NCBI GenBank assembly: GCA_022559845.1
Contig: CM040118.1
Coordinates: 234,531,224-234,595,223 of the forward strand
DNA from: Amorphophallus konjac
Taxonomy: Eukaryota; Streptophyta; Magnoliopsida; Alismatales; Araceae
Reading direction: 5' to 3'
DNA: 64,000 nucleotides
How positions within the stretch are numbered: the first letter of the stretch is position 1; each line of letters begins with the position of its first letter. The notes under the pieces are model-generated. The model had not been told where the DNA came from and made no database searches. It was given only the letters and a program-made list of their open reading frames with translations. Made by a program: the position numbers and the translations under genes. This document shows, in pieces, positions 1 to 11,736 of this stretch.

Positions 1-64
1 AGGACTCTATTAGGGATATACTACCCTCACACAATCACTAACTCTAATAGGACTTCCAAAGTCT

Positions 65-72
65 TATAAATA
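65..72 (+). promoter_or_regulatory. TATA box of element A 5' LTR
   Basis: TATAAATA at the position equivalent to 7776 in the 3' LTR, that is ~490 bp from the LTR start. The same spacing of a TATAAAT(A/T) box from the LTR start (~0.5 kb) is seen in elements B and E, which supports it as the Pol II promoter. Transcription would start about 30 bp downstream (inference). Confidence 0.7.
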
Positions 73-566
73 AACCTGTTCGGCCAACCCTAAATCTATT
101 TGGACGAACTACTGCTACTAGGTACGTGAAGAACAAACAGTTCTTCTTCCTTTCCTTGCTTTTGATAAACACGTGAGGAGGTTTTAACCATCCTTCATCG
201 TCTTTGCTATAGGTGGCTGCTTCTAGTGTTTGAAGACAAAGGGTCTTCATCATCATCGTCTTCGTCACCATCGTTGCCGAAGAATAGGTAAAGTTCTTCT
301 TTTTCCCTTGCCTTCAGGTTACGTAGGTAAAGAAGATTGATATCTTCTCTTCCTTTACAGGTAGCTGTGGCAATATCTTCCTGAAGAACGAAGGTTCTTC
401 ATCCACGAAGGTTCCAAACAGAGTATTAGTATTATCAAACCATAAGGTAGGTTTTCTCAAGCTACTGTAGCCCAAATGAAATTAATGCAAGATATATATA
501 TATATAAGCATGTCATGCATATGATTATTATAGTTTTCATGCGTTTTCTGAAATATTTTGAAAGAA

Positions 567-1203
567 ACGCCCTTGATTAGGGCGCTAATTTAAAAGAAAC
601 GACCATGCTAGTGGTCGTCAATTTAATATTTGACGCCCTCTACGCAGGCGTTAATTTCATAAGAATCGCATATGATTAATAATTGATCCTGTTTAAAATT
701 ACAATACATATGAAATATTGATTTTTAATATCTTGCATGACTCTGTGAATTCCTGTTAAATTTTACTGCCATGACATGTCTCCTGTCTCTCGAAATATTA
801 TTTATTAAAATATCGTAAATCCCTTGAAATTCACGACTTGGACAAAGTCGTTTTCCATATTCTAACGCCCCAGTACAAGGCGTGAATCTGAAAAGAAACG
901 CCCCTTCCTAGGGCGTGTATCTGTTAAAATCCTGAAATTCACATATTCTGTAAAATGGAATTAGAAAGTAACGCCCCTTCCAAGGGCGCGTTTTTGATAA
1001 ATTTCTGAGAATAATTATATCCTGTCGAATATGTAAATGATGAGACGCCTGCCCCTGCAGTCGTCAACTTTTAAGAAACGCCCCCAGGAAAGGCGTGTTT
1101 TTGATAAATTAATGAAATAATGGAAATTCTGCAAATTGGCAATATATGTAAACGCCCTTTAGTTAGGCGTTAATTACTTGAGACACGACTTGACCTAAGT
1201 CGT
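567..1203 (+). repeat. CpG hairpin array in element A 5' LTR
   Basis: About eleven short inverted repeats, each ~20-25 bp, separated by A/T-rich spacers. Clear examples: ACGACCA at 599-605 with TGGTCGT at 612-618; ACGACTT at 833-839 with AAGTCGT at 845-851; ACGACTT at 1185-1191 with AAGTCGT at 1197-1203; the others mostly pair ACGCC(C) with (G)GGCGT. Arms are 5-7 bp and loops about 5-9 nt. The arm sequence changes between units but pairing is mostly kept. Confidence 0.85.
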
Positions 1204-2371
1204 TATTTTACTGTAAACTGATTTTTCCTCTGATTTGCTAAACCGATGGTTTATATATTATACATATATATATATATATCGGCACTATTCTCCACTCCGT
1301 GAGTATAGTCCCACGTTCCATGTTGATTTATCGATCACACTCAACTCTCATTGACATACAAGCTCTCCATTGGACATTCCGTTCCTTTGGACTAGCGAGT
1401 TAGTCATAGAGACCTCCGTAAGACTCCTCGTAGCCTTGGATTCCCTCAAGGCCGACTGAGCTGGTTGTACCATAAAAACCCATTACACGATCCTTGCCAT
1501 GTCAATCTAAAGAAACATGGTATACCGGCCCTTATGATTATACAAAGAGTATATCATAAGCAATTCTTAATGGGATGATGATATCATGCCATATCATGTC
1601 GTTCTTGTAAACCTCAATTCTATGATAAGAATGAGGGTATCTTACCTTTGATATACTGTTCATGTGGATCTCAATTCTATATAAAGAATGTCCATATTGA
1701 TTTGTCATGGTACCTAAGTTAAAGGAACCATAATCTACCTAGTTTTACCGACATCGTGATTATACCGTTATTATCGCCATTCTATGTCCTTTGTCATATT
1801 TTGGACTCTATTCTATCAAAGTTGTCATACGTATCTACAAGCTTGATTATTGAAATTCTATATTGGCTATATAAACAAGAGTGGATGTCAAAACACATGA
1901 TAAATGCCTGCGCATATAGGGCCCGATCTGGTCCTGGGAGGAGCACCCGAAAGTACTTGTGCCCATGGGAGTTAAAATGATAAGGTATCTGGCATTATAC
2001 CGAGTACTTGACTTGCTTGATTGGACATTCCACACACATCTTGTACTTGAATCGTACTTGACTTTACATGAAATGCGTGGCCCGAAAGAGGGTAATTTAC
2101 TTGCTTGATACATGATAGCCAAAGTTCTTGACATAACTTGTTAAACGTGCTTGTTTGAATACCTTGAATATACTTGTCATCTTGTTGGAAGTTCATGATT
2201 AAGTTCATCTTATTTCTTTGATATTACATTCTCTCTTTCTTGTCGTTTTATGCGAGCATGCATAGCTTTATTGCATCCATGAAAATGTAATTACTTAAAC
2301 CACTTGCTAGTACTTGAGATATAATTTCCTACTGAGCGTTCGCTCATTCCGTTTGTCCCTTTGTACTTTTC

Positions 2372-2423
2372 AGGTAAGTCCGACGACGATGGAAGTCAAT
2401 CGGATGGGAATTGTCAAGAGTGA
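2372..2423 (+). other. Splice-acceptor-like site and acidic short reading frame, element A 5' LTR
   Basis: A pyrimidine-rich run ends in TTTTCAG at 2373. The frame across it reads SGKSDDDGSQSDGNCQE and stops with TGA at 2421-2423. The related LTRs of B and E have the same arrangement (TTTTCAG, then SG followed by an Asp/Ser/Glu-rich run and a stop) with different bases. Whether it is spliced or translated is inference. The identical copy in the 3' LTR is at 10083-10134. Confidence 0.4.
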
Positions 2424-2681
2424 AGAGATAGAGATTCTCCAAGTGTCATCTAGTCTTTTCTATAGTTTCTTGAGTCAACTATGTATTCTTTTCCTTTTTA
2501 TTAAACAGAGTATTGGATTTGTAATAGTCTATCCATTATGAAATAAAGGATTGGGTTATCTTGCTATTTTTGCGCATCTCTGTCTTTGTGTCGAATACAC
2601 GACCACTCTGATTGACATGATTGATATAGACACGTCGCGCATCTCCGGGTATCTTCCGCGCTCGGGGCGTGACAGTCTTTG

Positions 2682-2693
2682 TGGTATCAGAGC
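2682..2693 (+). other. Primer binding site of element A (initiator tRNA-Met type)
   Basis: TGGTATCAGAGC lies eight bases after the LTR end at 2674. This is the usual primer site complementary to the 3' end of plant initiator methionine tRNA and marks the start of minus-strand DNA synthesis. Confidence 0.9.
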
Positions 2694-2849
2694 CTAAGGT
2701 ATTCAATTCCTAGGAAACCCAAGTCCAAGGATAGGTTTCAAAACCTTTAACCAAGTGAGAGTGGGTAGAACCAAGGGTTAAATGATCAATGAGTCCTTTA
2801 TAAGATCATAGTGACATAATACTAACATAGCTATTGTAATTGTAGGATA

Positions 2850-5800
2850 ATGGCTGCCGAACGTGCTCAATGGCGCAACATGCAGCGTACCCTTCAAGGG
2901 ATGACCCAAGTGCTACAACAGGTAGCACAAGGTGGTGCTCCACGAGCTGGAAGCTTACACCAAGCATTCAAGAATATGAATCCCCCGAAGTTCATGGGAT
3001 CAACCGATCCAGACGATGCCGAGCATTGGGTTCGGGAGATTGAACGTATATTCCGTGTTATGCAATGCACGGATCAGGACAAAGTCTTATTAGCTACTTT
3101 CCAGTTAGAAAAGGATGCTAGATGCTGGTGGGAGTCGATTGAAGCTACAATTGACCCAACTCAAGTTACATGGGGAGAATTCGTTGAATATTTCAACGCC
3201 AAATATTTCTCTGATAGGGTCCAGGAAAGGAAGGCCGCCGAATTTGCCGCATTAAAGCAAAGATCTTTATCGGTGGCTGATTATGAAGCACAGTTCTCTA
3301 GACTGTCTAGATATGCTAAGCATTTAATTGGCACGGAAAAGATGAAAGCCCGTAGATTTCTTAATGGGCTTAGGCCCCACTACATTACTCAACTGGCGCC
3401 TATGGATATTCAAGTTTATACTGAAATAGTGCGCCGAGCTCAGTTGCTTGAAGATGCCACGGAACTATCTGATAGGATCCGTGGGAAAGACAAAAAGGAG
3501 CAAGTCACAAGTTCGGGTTCTTTTAAACCCAACTTTAAGAAGAGGCCCAATAATGGAGGTTCTTCCTCTCAAGATCAGAAGGTCAAGAAATCCAAGCCTT
3601 TCTCTATCACCACTACCCCTTCAAACGTAGTATGCAAGCATTGTGACAAGGCTGGTCACAAAACAGAAGAATGCTGGAGGAAACTAGGAGCATGTCTTCG
3701 TTGTGGGAGTCGTGAACATCGGATTCCCGATTGTCCATTAATGAATGACCAAGACGGTGAGGGTAAACGCCCAGTGACAAGGAACGCGCGTCTTCATGCA
3801 ATCCAAGAGACCGAACCAGAAGAAGAAGGCGGATTGGTGGAAGGTACATTAAAAATTTGTTCCAAATATGCACATGTCTTATTTGATACGGGTGCATCGC
3901 ATTCCATTATTTCCAAGAAGTTTGCTGACCCATTACCTCTAGAACCAGAATGGATGAAGATAATGTTGTCTACTCCTCTCGGAAACGAGACGGATATCAC
4001 ACATCATTACCAAAATTGTGAGGTATTGGTTCGAGGAAAGAATTTTCCTATTGATCTTATCTGCTTAGATCTAAAAGAATATGATGTTATACTAGGAGCA
4101 GATTGGTTATCCAAATACCAGGCAACGGTTGATTGCCGTGATAGCAAGATTGTTTTCAAGGAATTTCCGGAACTGACTTATACTAGTCCTAAGAGTCGAA
4201 GCAAATCCCCTCTTATTTCGGCTCTTCGAGCAAGCAAGCTCGTCAGGAAAGGATGTGTATCCTTCCTTGCTTTTGTCACTAATAAAGAAGCTAAGGAAAC
4301 CAAGATAGAAGACGTTCAAGTAGTACGAGAATTCCCAGACGTATTTCCAGAAGAATTGCCGGGATTACCCCCGCAAAGAGATGTGGCCTTTACCATCGAC
4401 TTAGTCCCTGGTGCTGGTCCGGTTTCAAAGGCACCATATAGAATGTCCCCTGCTGAACTCAAGGAGTTGAAGGAGCAGTTGATGGAACTAATCCGAAAAG
4501 GGTTTATTAGACCAAGTACTTCCCCGTGGGGAGCACCAGTCTTATTTGTAAAGAAGAAGGATGGATCCATAAGATTGTGTATTGACTATCGACAGTTGAA
4601 TCATCTTACTATCAAGAACAAGTATCCACTGCCGAGAATCGATGAATTGTTTGATCAGATTTCAGGATCCAAATATTTCTCCAAGATTGATCTCCGGTCG
4701 GGATATCATCAATTAAGGATCAAGGATGATGACATTCACAAGACCGCATTCAGAAGCAGGTATGGCCATTACGAATTTGTTGTTATGCCTTTTGGACTAA
4801 CAAATGCCCCTGCTGCCTTTATGCAGTTAATGAATAGCATATTCAGGCCTTACTTGGATCAATTCATAGTAGTCTTCATCGATGATATATTGATATATTC
4901 TAAGACTAAGGAAGAACATGAAGAGCATTTGAGGATTGCATTGCAAGTCTTGAGGACAAATCAATTATATGCTAAACTCAGCAAATGCGAGTTCTGGCTT
5001 GAAGAAGTGGCTTTTCTCGGACATGTCATATCCAAGGACGGTTTATCTGTGGATCCGTCAAAAGTTGAAGCTGTGAGAGACTGGGAGAGACCCACTAACG
5101 CAAGCGAGATCAGAAGTTTCTTAGGTCTTGCAGGCTATTATCGGCGATTTATCAAAGATTTCTCTAAGATCGCCGTACCACTTACAAGATTAACTCGTAA
5201 GGAGATCCGATATGAATGGAGTGAGGAATGTGAAAGCAGTTTCCAAACTCTCAAGGATCATCTCACCACAGCTCCGGTCTTAGCCCTACCAATTGAAGGA
5301 GAGAAATTCGAGGTCTACACTGATGCTTCTGGCATTGGCCTCGGATGTGTTCTAATGCAACATGGGAAGGTCATAGCATACTCTTCTCGTCAACTGAAGA
5401 AGCATGAGGAGAATTACCCCGTCCATGACTTGGAATTGGCCGCGGTAGTATTTGCCCTAAAGATATGGAGACACTATCTCTATGGGGTACAGTTTACTGT
5501 ATACTCCGATCACAAAAGTCTCAAATATCTATTTTCACAAAAGGAGCTGAACATGAGACAAAGACGTTGGCTAGAATATCTCAAGGACTTCGACTTCAGT
5601 ATACAATACCATCCCGGAAAGGGTAATTATGTGGCTGATGCCCTTAGTCGAAAGCCGAGAGCAAAGATAGCAAATTGTATGATACAAGAATGGAGGTTAC
5701 TTGAACAATTCTCCGAGCTCAATATAAGCTTGGACACGGAATCCAAATTTGTCACACTATCTCATGTAAGCATACAGTCAGATTTGTTATCTGAGATACA

Positions 5801-7202
5801 AACACTTCAGGATGATGATCCTATGTTAGTAGAAATCAAAGGCAGATTAGAAGGACAATCTGATTTTCAACTAACTTCTGATGGAAGATTATCGTTCAAA
5901 GATAGAACTTGTATACCCGATTGTCCGGAATTAAAGAAGAAGATCTTAGATGAAGCTCACCGATCAAGATACACTATTCATCCTGGATCAACTAAAATGT
6001 ACCAAGATGTAAAGAGGAACTTTTGGTGGCCCAATATGAAAAGAGAAATAGCGGACTATGTATCACGCTGTCTCACATGCCAACAGGTCAAGGCGGAACA
6101 CCAAAAGCCTGCGGGAAAACTACATCCTCTAGATATTCCTAAGTGGAAATGGGAGGATATTGGTATGGACTTCATCATGGGTTTGTCTAAATCTAAAGGA
6201 GGACATGATGGAATCTGGGTTATCATTGATCGATTGACTAAATCGGCACATTTCTTGCCAATCAAAAGCCGATGGTCGATTGATGTGCTAGCTGCACTAT
6301 ACATTAAAGAAATAGTCAGGATACATGGAATTCCTGTCTCAATCGTGTCTGATAGGGATCCCCGTTTTACTTCTCATTTTTGGAAGGGATTACAACATTC
6401 GTTGGGGACAAGGCTCAACTTTAGTACTGCTTTCCACCCACAAACGGATGGTCAGACCGAGCGAACTAATCAAGTTGTTGAAGATATGCTGAGAGCATGC
6501 ATTATTGACTTTGGAGGAAGCTGGCATGACCACTTACCTTTAGTTGAATTTGCATATAATAATAGCTACCAAGCTAGTATCCAAATGGCACCTTTCGAAG
6601 CCTTATACGGAAGGAGTTGCCGATCTCCCATATGTTGGAACGAAGTTGGAGAAAAACAACTATTAGGTCCAGACATGGTAAGGGATACAACCGAGAAGAT
6701 ACAAGTAATCAGAGAAAGATTACAAGTTGCTCAGACAAGGCAAAAGGCTTATGCTGATACCAGGAGAAGAGATCTTGAATTCCAGGTTGGAGATCATGTA
6801 TTTCTTAAAATATCCCCTGGACGTGGCATACGAAGATTTGGTGTTAAGGGCAAGCTTACGTCAAGATTCATCGGACCATTTGAGGTACTCGAAAGAGTTG
6901 GCGAGGTTGCTTATCGCATCGCGTTGCCTCCTCAGTTGTCCGAGGTACACAATGTATTTCACATATCTATGTTGAAGAAGTATGTGCACGATCCGTCACA
7001 TATTATTGAGCATGGAGATCTGGTGATCCAGAAAGATCTCACATATGAACAAAGACCTTTAAAGATATTAGATCGAGAAATACGAGCTCTAAGGAATAAG
7101 GTTATTCCCATGATCAAGGTGCAATGGAATAAGAATCCTGAACGCGAAGCGACATGGGAGACCGAGGAATCTATGAAGAAACGATTTCCCGAGTTATTCT
7201 AA
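2850..7202 (+). CDS. Gag-pol polyprotein of chromovirus element A, uninterrupted
   Basis: A single 1450-codon ORF beginning MAAERAQW. Domains in order: a gag capsid-like region (~aa 40-240); two CCHC zinc knuckles (~aa 261-296, CKHCDKAGH and CLRCGSREH); aspartic protease with FDTGAS (~aa 345); reverse transcriptase with the catalytic FIDDIL motif (~aa 676); RNase H starting at YTDASG (~aa 823); integrase with a His/Cys zinc region (HPGSTK then CLTCQQ, ~aa 1040-1075), catalytic Asp in DFIMG and SDRDPRF and Glu in QTERTN; and a C-terminal chromodomain-like block (~aa 1380-1450) ending ATWETEE...FPELF. That block is thought to direct chromovirus integration to heterochromatin. No stop, frameshift or lost catalytic residue was seen. 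The start lies ~155 bp after the primer site, as usual. It is the only intact polyprotein in the window. Confidence 0.97.
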   Translation: MAAERAQWRNMQRTLQGMTQVLQQVAQGGAPRAGSLHQAFKNMNPPKFMGSTDPDDAEHWVREIERIFRVMQCTDQDKVLLATFQLEKDARCWWESIEATIDPTQVTWGEFVEYFNAKYFSDRVQERKAAEFAALKQRSLSVADYEAQFSRLSRYAKHLIGTEKMKARRFLNGLRPHYITQLAPMDIQVYTEIVRRAQLLEDATELSDRIRGKDKKEQVTSSGSFKPNFKKRPNNGGSSSQDQKVKKSKPFSITTTPSNVVCKHCDKAGHKTEECWRKLGACLRCGSREHRIPDCPLMNDQDGEGKRPVTRNARLHAIQETEPEEEGGLVEGTLKICSKYAHVLFDTGASHSIISKKFADPLPLEPEWMKIMLSTPLGNETDITHHYQNCEVLVRGKNFPIDLICLDLKEYDVILGADWLSKYQATVDCRDSKIVFKEFPELTYTSPKSRSKSPLISALRASKLVRKGCVSFLAFVTNKEAKETKIEDVQVVREFPDVFPEELPGLPPQRDVAFTIDLVPGAGPVSKAPYRMSPAELKELKEQLMELIRKGFIRPSTSPWGAPVLFVKKKDGSIRLCIDYRQLNHLTIKNKYPLPRIDELFDQISGSKYFSKIDLRSGYHQLRIKDDDIHKTAFRSRYGHYEFVVMPFGLTNAPAAFMQLMNSIFRPYLDQFIVVFIDDILIYSKTKEEHEEHLRIALQVLRTNQLYAKLSKCEFWLEEVAFLGHVISKDGLSVDPSKVEAVRDWERPTNASEIRSFLGLAGYYRRFIKDFSKIAVPLTRLTRKEIRYEWSEECESSFQTLKDHLTTAPVLALPIEGEKFEVYTDASGIGLGCVLMQHGKVIAYSSRQLKKHEENYPVHDLELAAVVFALKIWRHYLYGVQFTVYSDHKSLKYLFSQKELNMRQRRWLEYLKDFDFSIQYHPGKGNYVADALSRKPRAKIANCMIQEWRLLEQFSELNISLDTESKFVTLSHVSIQSDLLSEIQTLQDDDPMLVEIKGRLEGQSDFQLTSDGRLSFKDRTCIPDCPELKKKILDEAHRSRYTIHPGSTKMYQDVKRNFWWPNMKREIADYVSRCLTCQQVKAEHQKPAGKLHPLDIPKWKWEDIGMDFIMGLSKSKGGHDGIWVIIDRLTKSAHFLPIKSRWSIDVLAALYIKEIVRIHGIPVSIVSDRDPRFTSHFWKGLQHSLGTRLNFSTAFHPQTDGQTERTNQVVEDMLRACIIDFGGSWHDHLPLVEFAYNNSYQASIQMAPFEALYGRSCRSPICWNEVGEKQLLGPDMVRDTTEKIQVIRERLQVAQTRQKAYADTRRRDLEFQVGDHVFLKISPGRGIRRFGVKGKLTSRFIGPFEVLERVGEVAYRIALPPQLSEVHNVFHISMLKKYVHDPSHIIEHGDLVIQKDLTYEQRPLKILDREIRALRNKVIPMIKVQWNKNPEREATWETEESMKKRFPELF

Positions 7203-7272
7203 GAGGTATATGTCCTACACTCTCCGCGTGTATAATTATATATATATTGAATTTGGGGACCAAATTCTTTTT

Positions 7273-7285
7273 AAGTGGGGGAGGG
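7273..7285 (+). other. Polypurine tract of element A
   Basis: AAGTGGGGGAGGG sits directly before the 3' LTR start TGTAGCAACC. This is the expected position and composition of the plus-strand priming site. Confidence 0.9.
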
Positions 7286-7396
7286 TGTAGCAACCCTAAT
7301 AAATGAATAATTGAAATGAATTAAAACATATATATTACAGAAGTAATATATATAAAAGGAATAGGGTTAATTTGACGAAATAAAACAAATTAAAAA

Positions 7397-7640
7397 TAAC
7401 GCCTCTTATTAGGGCGTTAATTCAAAAAGAAACGCCTCTATCAAAGGCGTGACTAAAGAAAGGACGCCCACACGTGCGGTCGTCAACTCACGCGACCAAA
7501 TGGGTAAGTAAAAGAAACGCCTCTATCTTGGACGTGTTTTAAAACAAGAAACGCCCTTTTTCAAGGCGCTTTTTAAGAAACGCCCTTATGCAAGGCGTCA
7601 ATTAAAGAATACACGCCCTGACCTAAGGCGTTAATTCAGT
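7397..7640 (+). repeat. CpG hairpin array in U3 of element A 3' LTR
   Basis: About seven units upstream of the TATA box. The first is perfect: TAACGCC at 7397-7403 and GGCGTTA at 7413-7419. Later units include ACGCCT/AGGCGT and forms with one mismatch such as GACGCCC with GGTCGTC. Confidence 0.85.
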
Positions 7641-7775
7641 TCGTGAACCGTTCGAACCCAGAGCTTATCCAAGGAAAGATTAACCTAATCTAGTAAGTGT
7701 CTATTAGAGTAAGGACTCTATTAGGGATATACTACCCTCACACAATCACTAACTCTAATAGGACTTCCAAAGTCT

Positions 7776-7783
7776 TATAAATA
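7776..7783 (+). promoter_or_regulatory. TATA box of element A 3' LTR
   Basis: TATAAATA, identical in context to the 5' LTR copy at 65-72; 490 bp after the LTR start. Confidence 0.7.
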
Positions 7784-8277
7784 AACCTGTTCGGCCAACC
7801 CTAAATCTATTTGGACGAACTACTGCTACTAGGTACGTGAAGAACAAACAGTTCTTCTTCCTTTCCTTGCTTTTGATAAACACGTGAGGAGGTTTTAACC
7901 ATCCTTCATCGTCTTTGCTATAGGTGGCTGCTTCTAGTGTTTGAAGACAAAGGGTCTTCATCATCATCGTCTTCGTCACCATCGTTGCCGAAGAATAGGT
8001 AAAGTTCTTCTTTTTCCCTTGCCTTCAGGTTACGTAGGTAAAGAAGATTGATATCTTCTCTTCCTTTACAGGTAGCTGTGGCAATATCTTCCTGAAGAAC
8101 GAAGGTTCTTCATCCACGAAGGTTCCAAACAGAGTATCAGTATTATCAAACCATAAGGTAGGTTTTCTCAAGCTACTGTAGCCCAAATGAAATTAATGCA
8201 AGATATATATATATATAAGCATGTCATGCATATGATTATTATAGTTTTCATGCGTTTTCTGAAATATTTTGAAAGAA

Positions 8278-8914
8278 ACGCCCTTGATTAGGGCGCTAAT
8301 TTAAAAGAAACGACCATGCTAGTGGTCGTCAATTTAATATTTGACGCCCTCTACGCAGGCGTTAATTTCATAAGAATCGCATATGATTAATAATTGATCC
8401 TGTTTAAAATTACAATACATATGAAATATTGATTTTTAATATCTTGCATGACTCTGTGAATTCCTGTTAAATTTTACTGCCATGACATGTCTCCTGTCTC
8501 TCGAAATATTATTTATTAAAATATCGTAAATCCCTTGAAATTCACGACTTGGACAAAGTCGTTTTCCATATTCTAACGCCCCAGTACAAGGCGTGAATCT
8601 GAAAAGAAACGCCCCTTCCTAGGGCGTGTATCTGTTAAAATCCTGAAATTCACATATTCTGTAAAATGGAATTAGAAAGTAACGCCCCTTCCAAGGGCGC
8701 GTTTTTGATAAATTTCTGAGAATAATTATATCCTGTCGAATATGTAAATGATGAGACGCCTGCCCCTGCAGTCGTCAACTTTTAAGAAACGCCCCCAGGA
8801 AAGGCGTGTTTTTGATAAATTAATGAAATAATGGAAATTCTGCAAATTGGCAATATATGTAAACGCCCTTTAGTTAGGCGTTAATTACTTGAGACACGAC
8901 TTGACCTAAGTCGT
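8278..8914 (+). repeat. CpG hairpin array downstream of the TATA box, element A 3' LTR
   Basis: Same array as 567-1203 of the 5' LTR, shifted by 7711 bp. About eleven units with arms ACGCC/GGCGT, ACGACCA/TGGTCGT or ACGACTT/AAGTCGT, lying in what would be the transcribed part of the LTR. Confidence 0.85.
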
Positions 8915-10385
8915 TATTTTACTGTAAACTGATTTTTCCTCTGATTTGCTAAACCGATGGTTTATATATTATACATATATATATATATATCGGCACTATT
9001 CTCCACTCCGTGAGTATAGTCCCACGTTCCATGTTGATTTATCGATCACACTCAACTCTCATTGACATACAAGCTCTCCATTGGACATTCCGTTCCTTTG
9101 GACTAGCGAGTTAGTCATAGAGACCTCCGTAAGACTCCTCGTAGCCTTGGATTCCCTCAAGGCCGACTGAGCTGGTTGTACCATAAAAACCCATTACACG
9201 ATCCTTGCCATGTCAATCTAAAGAAACATGGTATACCGGCCCTTATGATTATACAAAGAGTATATCATAAGCAATTCTTAATGGGATGATGATATCATGC
9301 CATATCATGTCGTTCTTGTAAACCTCAATTCTATGATAAGAATGAGGGTATCTTACCTTTGATATACTGTTCATGTGGACCTCAATTCTATATAAAGAAT
9401 GTCCATATTGATTTGTCATGGTACCTAAGTTAAAGGAACCATAATCTACCTAGTTTTACCGACATCGTGATTATACCGTTATTATCGCCATTCTATGTCC
9501 TTTGTCATATTTTGGACTCTATTCTATCAAAGTTGTCATACGTATCTACAAGCTTGATTATTGAAATTCTATATTGGCTATATAAACAAGAGTGGATGTC
9601 AAAACACATGATAAATGCCTGCGCATATAGGGCCCGATCTGGTCCTGGGAGGAGCACCCGAAAGTACTTGTGCCCATGGGAGTTAAAATGATAAGGTATC
9701 TGGCATTATACCGAGTACTTGACTTGCTTGATTGGACATTCCACACACATCTTGTACTTGAATCGTACTTGACTTTACATGAAATGCGTGGCCCGAAAGA
9801 GGGTAATTTACTTGCTTGATACATGATAGCCAAAGTTCTTGACATAACTTGTTAAACGTGCTTGTTTGAATACCTTGAATATACTTGTCATCTTGTTGGA
9901 AGTTCATGATTAAGTTCATCTTATTTCTTTGATATTACATTCTCTCTTTCTTGTCGTTTTATGCGAGCATGCATAGCTTTATTGCATCCATGAAAATGTA
10001 ATTACTTAAACCACTTGCTAGTACTTGAGATATAATTTCCTACTGAGCGTTCGCTCATTCCGTTTGTCCCTTTGTACTTTTCAGGTAAGTCCGACGACGA
10101 TGGAAGTCAATCGGATGGGAATTGTCAAGAGTGAAGAGATAGAGATTCTCCAAGTGTCATCTAGTCTTTTCTATAGTTTCTTGAGTCAACTATGTATTCT
10201 TTTCCTTTTTATTAAACAGAGTATTGGATTTGTAATAGTCTATCCATTATGAAATAAAGGATTGGGTTATCTTGCTATTTTTGCGCATCTCTGTCTTTGT
10301 GTCGAATACACGACCACTCTGATTGACATGATTGATATAGACACGTCGCGCATCTCCGGGTATCTTCCGCGCTCGGGGCGTGACA

Positions 10386-11590
10386 GGAGTTAAATCAAAT
10401 ATGAATATGGTTGGCATATCTTCTTCAAGTTTGAGAGTGTCATATTGTAGAGGCTTAGTTTGCAGGGGGATCAAAGTGGAAGGAGGTGTGATCCCAAAAT
10501 CTATCCCATCTGATGAGTCAAACTTTATGGGGTAGGACTTAGGGGTTAGATCAAATGTGAAAGTTTCTAAGAAGGCACCTTCATCAAACTCATCAATCGA
10601 ATGAAGTTTATAAATCAAACTTTCTAGTAATGGGGTGGGTATACCAAATGTAAACCTTTCCAACAAGGCCCCTTCATCACCTTCATCAATGACATTAAGA
10701 ATATCAATCGAATGTTCCAATGGTGAGGTGGGAAGATCAAATGTTAATCTTTCCATCCCGGACCCCTAATCATAGGTCAGTTCAAATGTGAATTTCTCTA
10801 AGAGGGTCCCTTCATCACACTCATCAATAGGAGGGGGATGTTCAGAATTTATCTTCATTAAATCAACAAGATTATTATCCACAAAACACTCCCCCTCTTC
10901 ATACGTTTCCTTAAATGGCCCTTTGATGTTTGGAGTGATGTTCTCAATTTCTTCAAGTGAAGCTCCATTATCAATATCTTCTAAAATGAGATTATCAATT
11001 TTATTCTCCACACGTGGGGCCTCTAAATGAAAGATGAATTTTTCACTCAAACGCCATTCACCATTCTCTTCCTCATGAGAGTTATCATTCAACATATCCG
11101 AAACATCAACTTTACCCTCTTCTTTATGTTTTTCCTAACATAAGTTAATAATGACACTCTCAACATCAAAGTGTTCACATTGTTCTATCATAGGGAGAAT
11201 GTCAATCAAAACTTCTAATTGTGGGACCGTGAGATGAAATAAGAAATCTTCCAATGCGATCCTTTCGTGATATTCTTCCAAGTGAGAATGGTCACATTCC
11301 AATACCTCGTCATCATCATTTTCAACTAGATAACCCTCTTTTCTAAAGTTTTCCTCAATTGGGCCATTAATATTCTTAATCTCATAATTTTGAATGACAT
11401 CTTTTGGCACATCATTTAATTCACCCCTCAACTTATCTTCAACCAACTCATTGTGGCTCTCCTCATAAATGGGTGTGGACTCCTTACTCAAATAAGCCAT
11501 CTTGCTAGTCACCCCAAATTCTCTTTGATGTAATTCTTCCCAAATTCCCTCATTACCTTGGTCAAGAGTTTCATTCAGCAAGGGAACCAC
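10386..11590 (-). pseudogene. Acidic repeat ORF of element C, broken by stops
   Basis: Three reading frames on the minus strand (11590-11135, 11095-10766, 10756-10386) are in the same phase and separated only by stops, so they look like one former ORF. I do not recognise the family. Visible content is a degenerate ~40-residue repeat: an acidic IDE-x-DEG core, then (L/F)LE-x-FTF-x-L, then a hydrophobic LIDIL-like stretch. At least five related blocks occur (for example EGTLLEKFTFEL, EGALLERFTFGI, EGAFLETFTFDL, and more diverged ALEDFLFHL and LSEKFIFHL). The reading frame runs on into element A's LTR beyond 10386, but that part is an insertion chimera. Function unknown. Confidence 0.55.
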
Positions 11591-11736
11591 GGGTTGTTGG
11601 CAAGAATAAATGTGTTGGGTGAATTGAGAGACTTGATCTTTAAAGGTTTCATCAAGGGGTTAGGCAATTGGTCCATTGACAATTCATGTGTGACTCTTGT
11701 GAGTTGGTCCACTTTAGTTTGGAGGGAGTCCATACT

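Larger units (their letters stand above)
1..2674 (+). repeat. 5' LTR of element A (first ~426 bp outside window)
   Basis: Matches 7712-10385 base for base apart from two differences that I noticed. It ends in GGGGCGTGACA, eight bases before the primer binding site. It carries a TATA box near its start, an array of CpG-centred hairpins at 567-1203, an (AT)n run near 1262-1280, a splice-acceptor-like TTTTCAG ending at 2373 and an AATAAA at 2542-2547. Small ORFs inside it are repeated in the other LTR and show no family features, so I do not call them genes. Confidence 0.96.
1..10385 (+). mobile_element. Element A: Ty3/Gypsy chromovirus (Tekay/Del-like), almost complete
   Basis: Full LTR retrotransposon order is visible: 5' LTR (truncated by the window start), primer binding site at 2682, one uninterrupted gag-pol ORF, polypurine tract at 7273-7285, and a 3' LTR of 3100 bp. 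The two LTR copies are offset by exactly 7711 bp throughout. I saw only two base differences by eye over the shared 2674 bp (near 455 and near 1669). The gag-protease-RT-RNase H-integrase order and a C-terminal chromodomain-like block place it among chromoviruses; Tekay/Del is my best lineage guess. The element ends in TGACA at 10385 and interrupts element C. The target duplication cannot be tested because the left flank is missing. Confidence 0.96.
7286..10385 (+). repeat. 3' LTR of element A (3100 bp)
   Basis: Begins TGTAGCAACC after the polypurine tract and ends GGGGCGTGACA; TG...CA termini. 7712-10385 corresponds to 1-2674. 7286-7711 shows the part of the LTR missing at the left edge of the window. 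This U3 part holds about seven further ACGCC/GGCGT hairpins (7397-7640). The sequence after 10385 (GGAGT...) belongs to element C. Confidence 0.96.

Noticed and set aside
44..2541. Small ORFs in the 5' LTR of A (44-271, 1756-1980, 1847-2134, 1972-2208, 2314-2541)
   Set aside because: They recur unchanged in the 3' LTR only because the LTRs are nearly identical, and they have no family features. The acidic frame I discuss is in a different phase.
10247..10756. 169-codon minus-strand ORF
   Set aside because: Its C-terminal part is read from element A's LTR; only 10386-10756 belongs to element C, so the full ORF is an insertion chimera.
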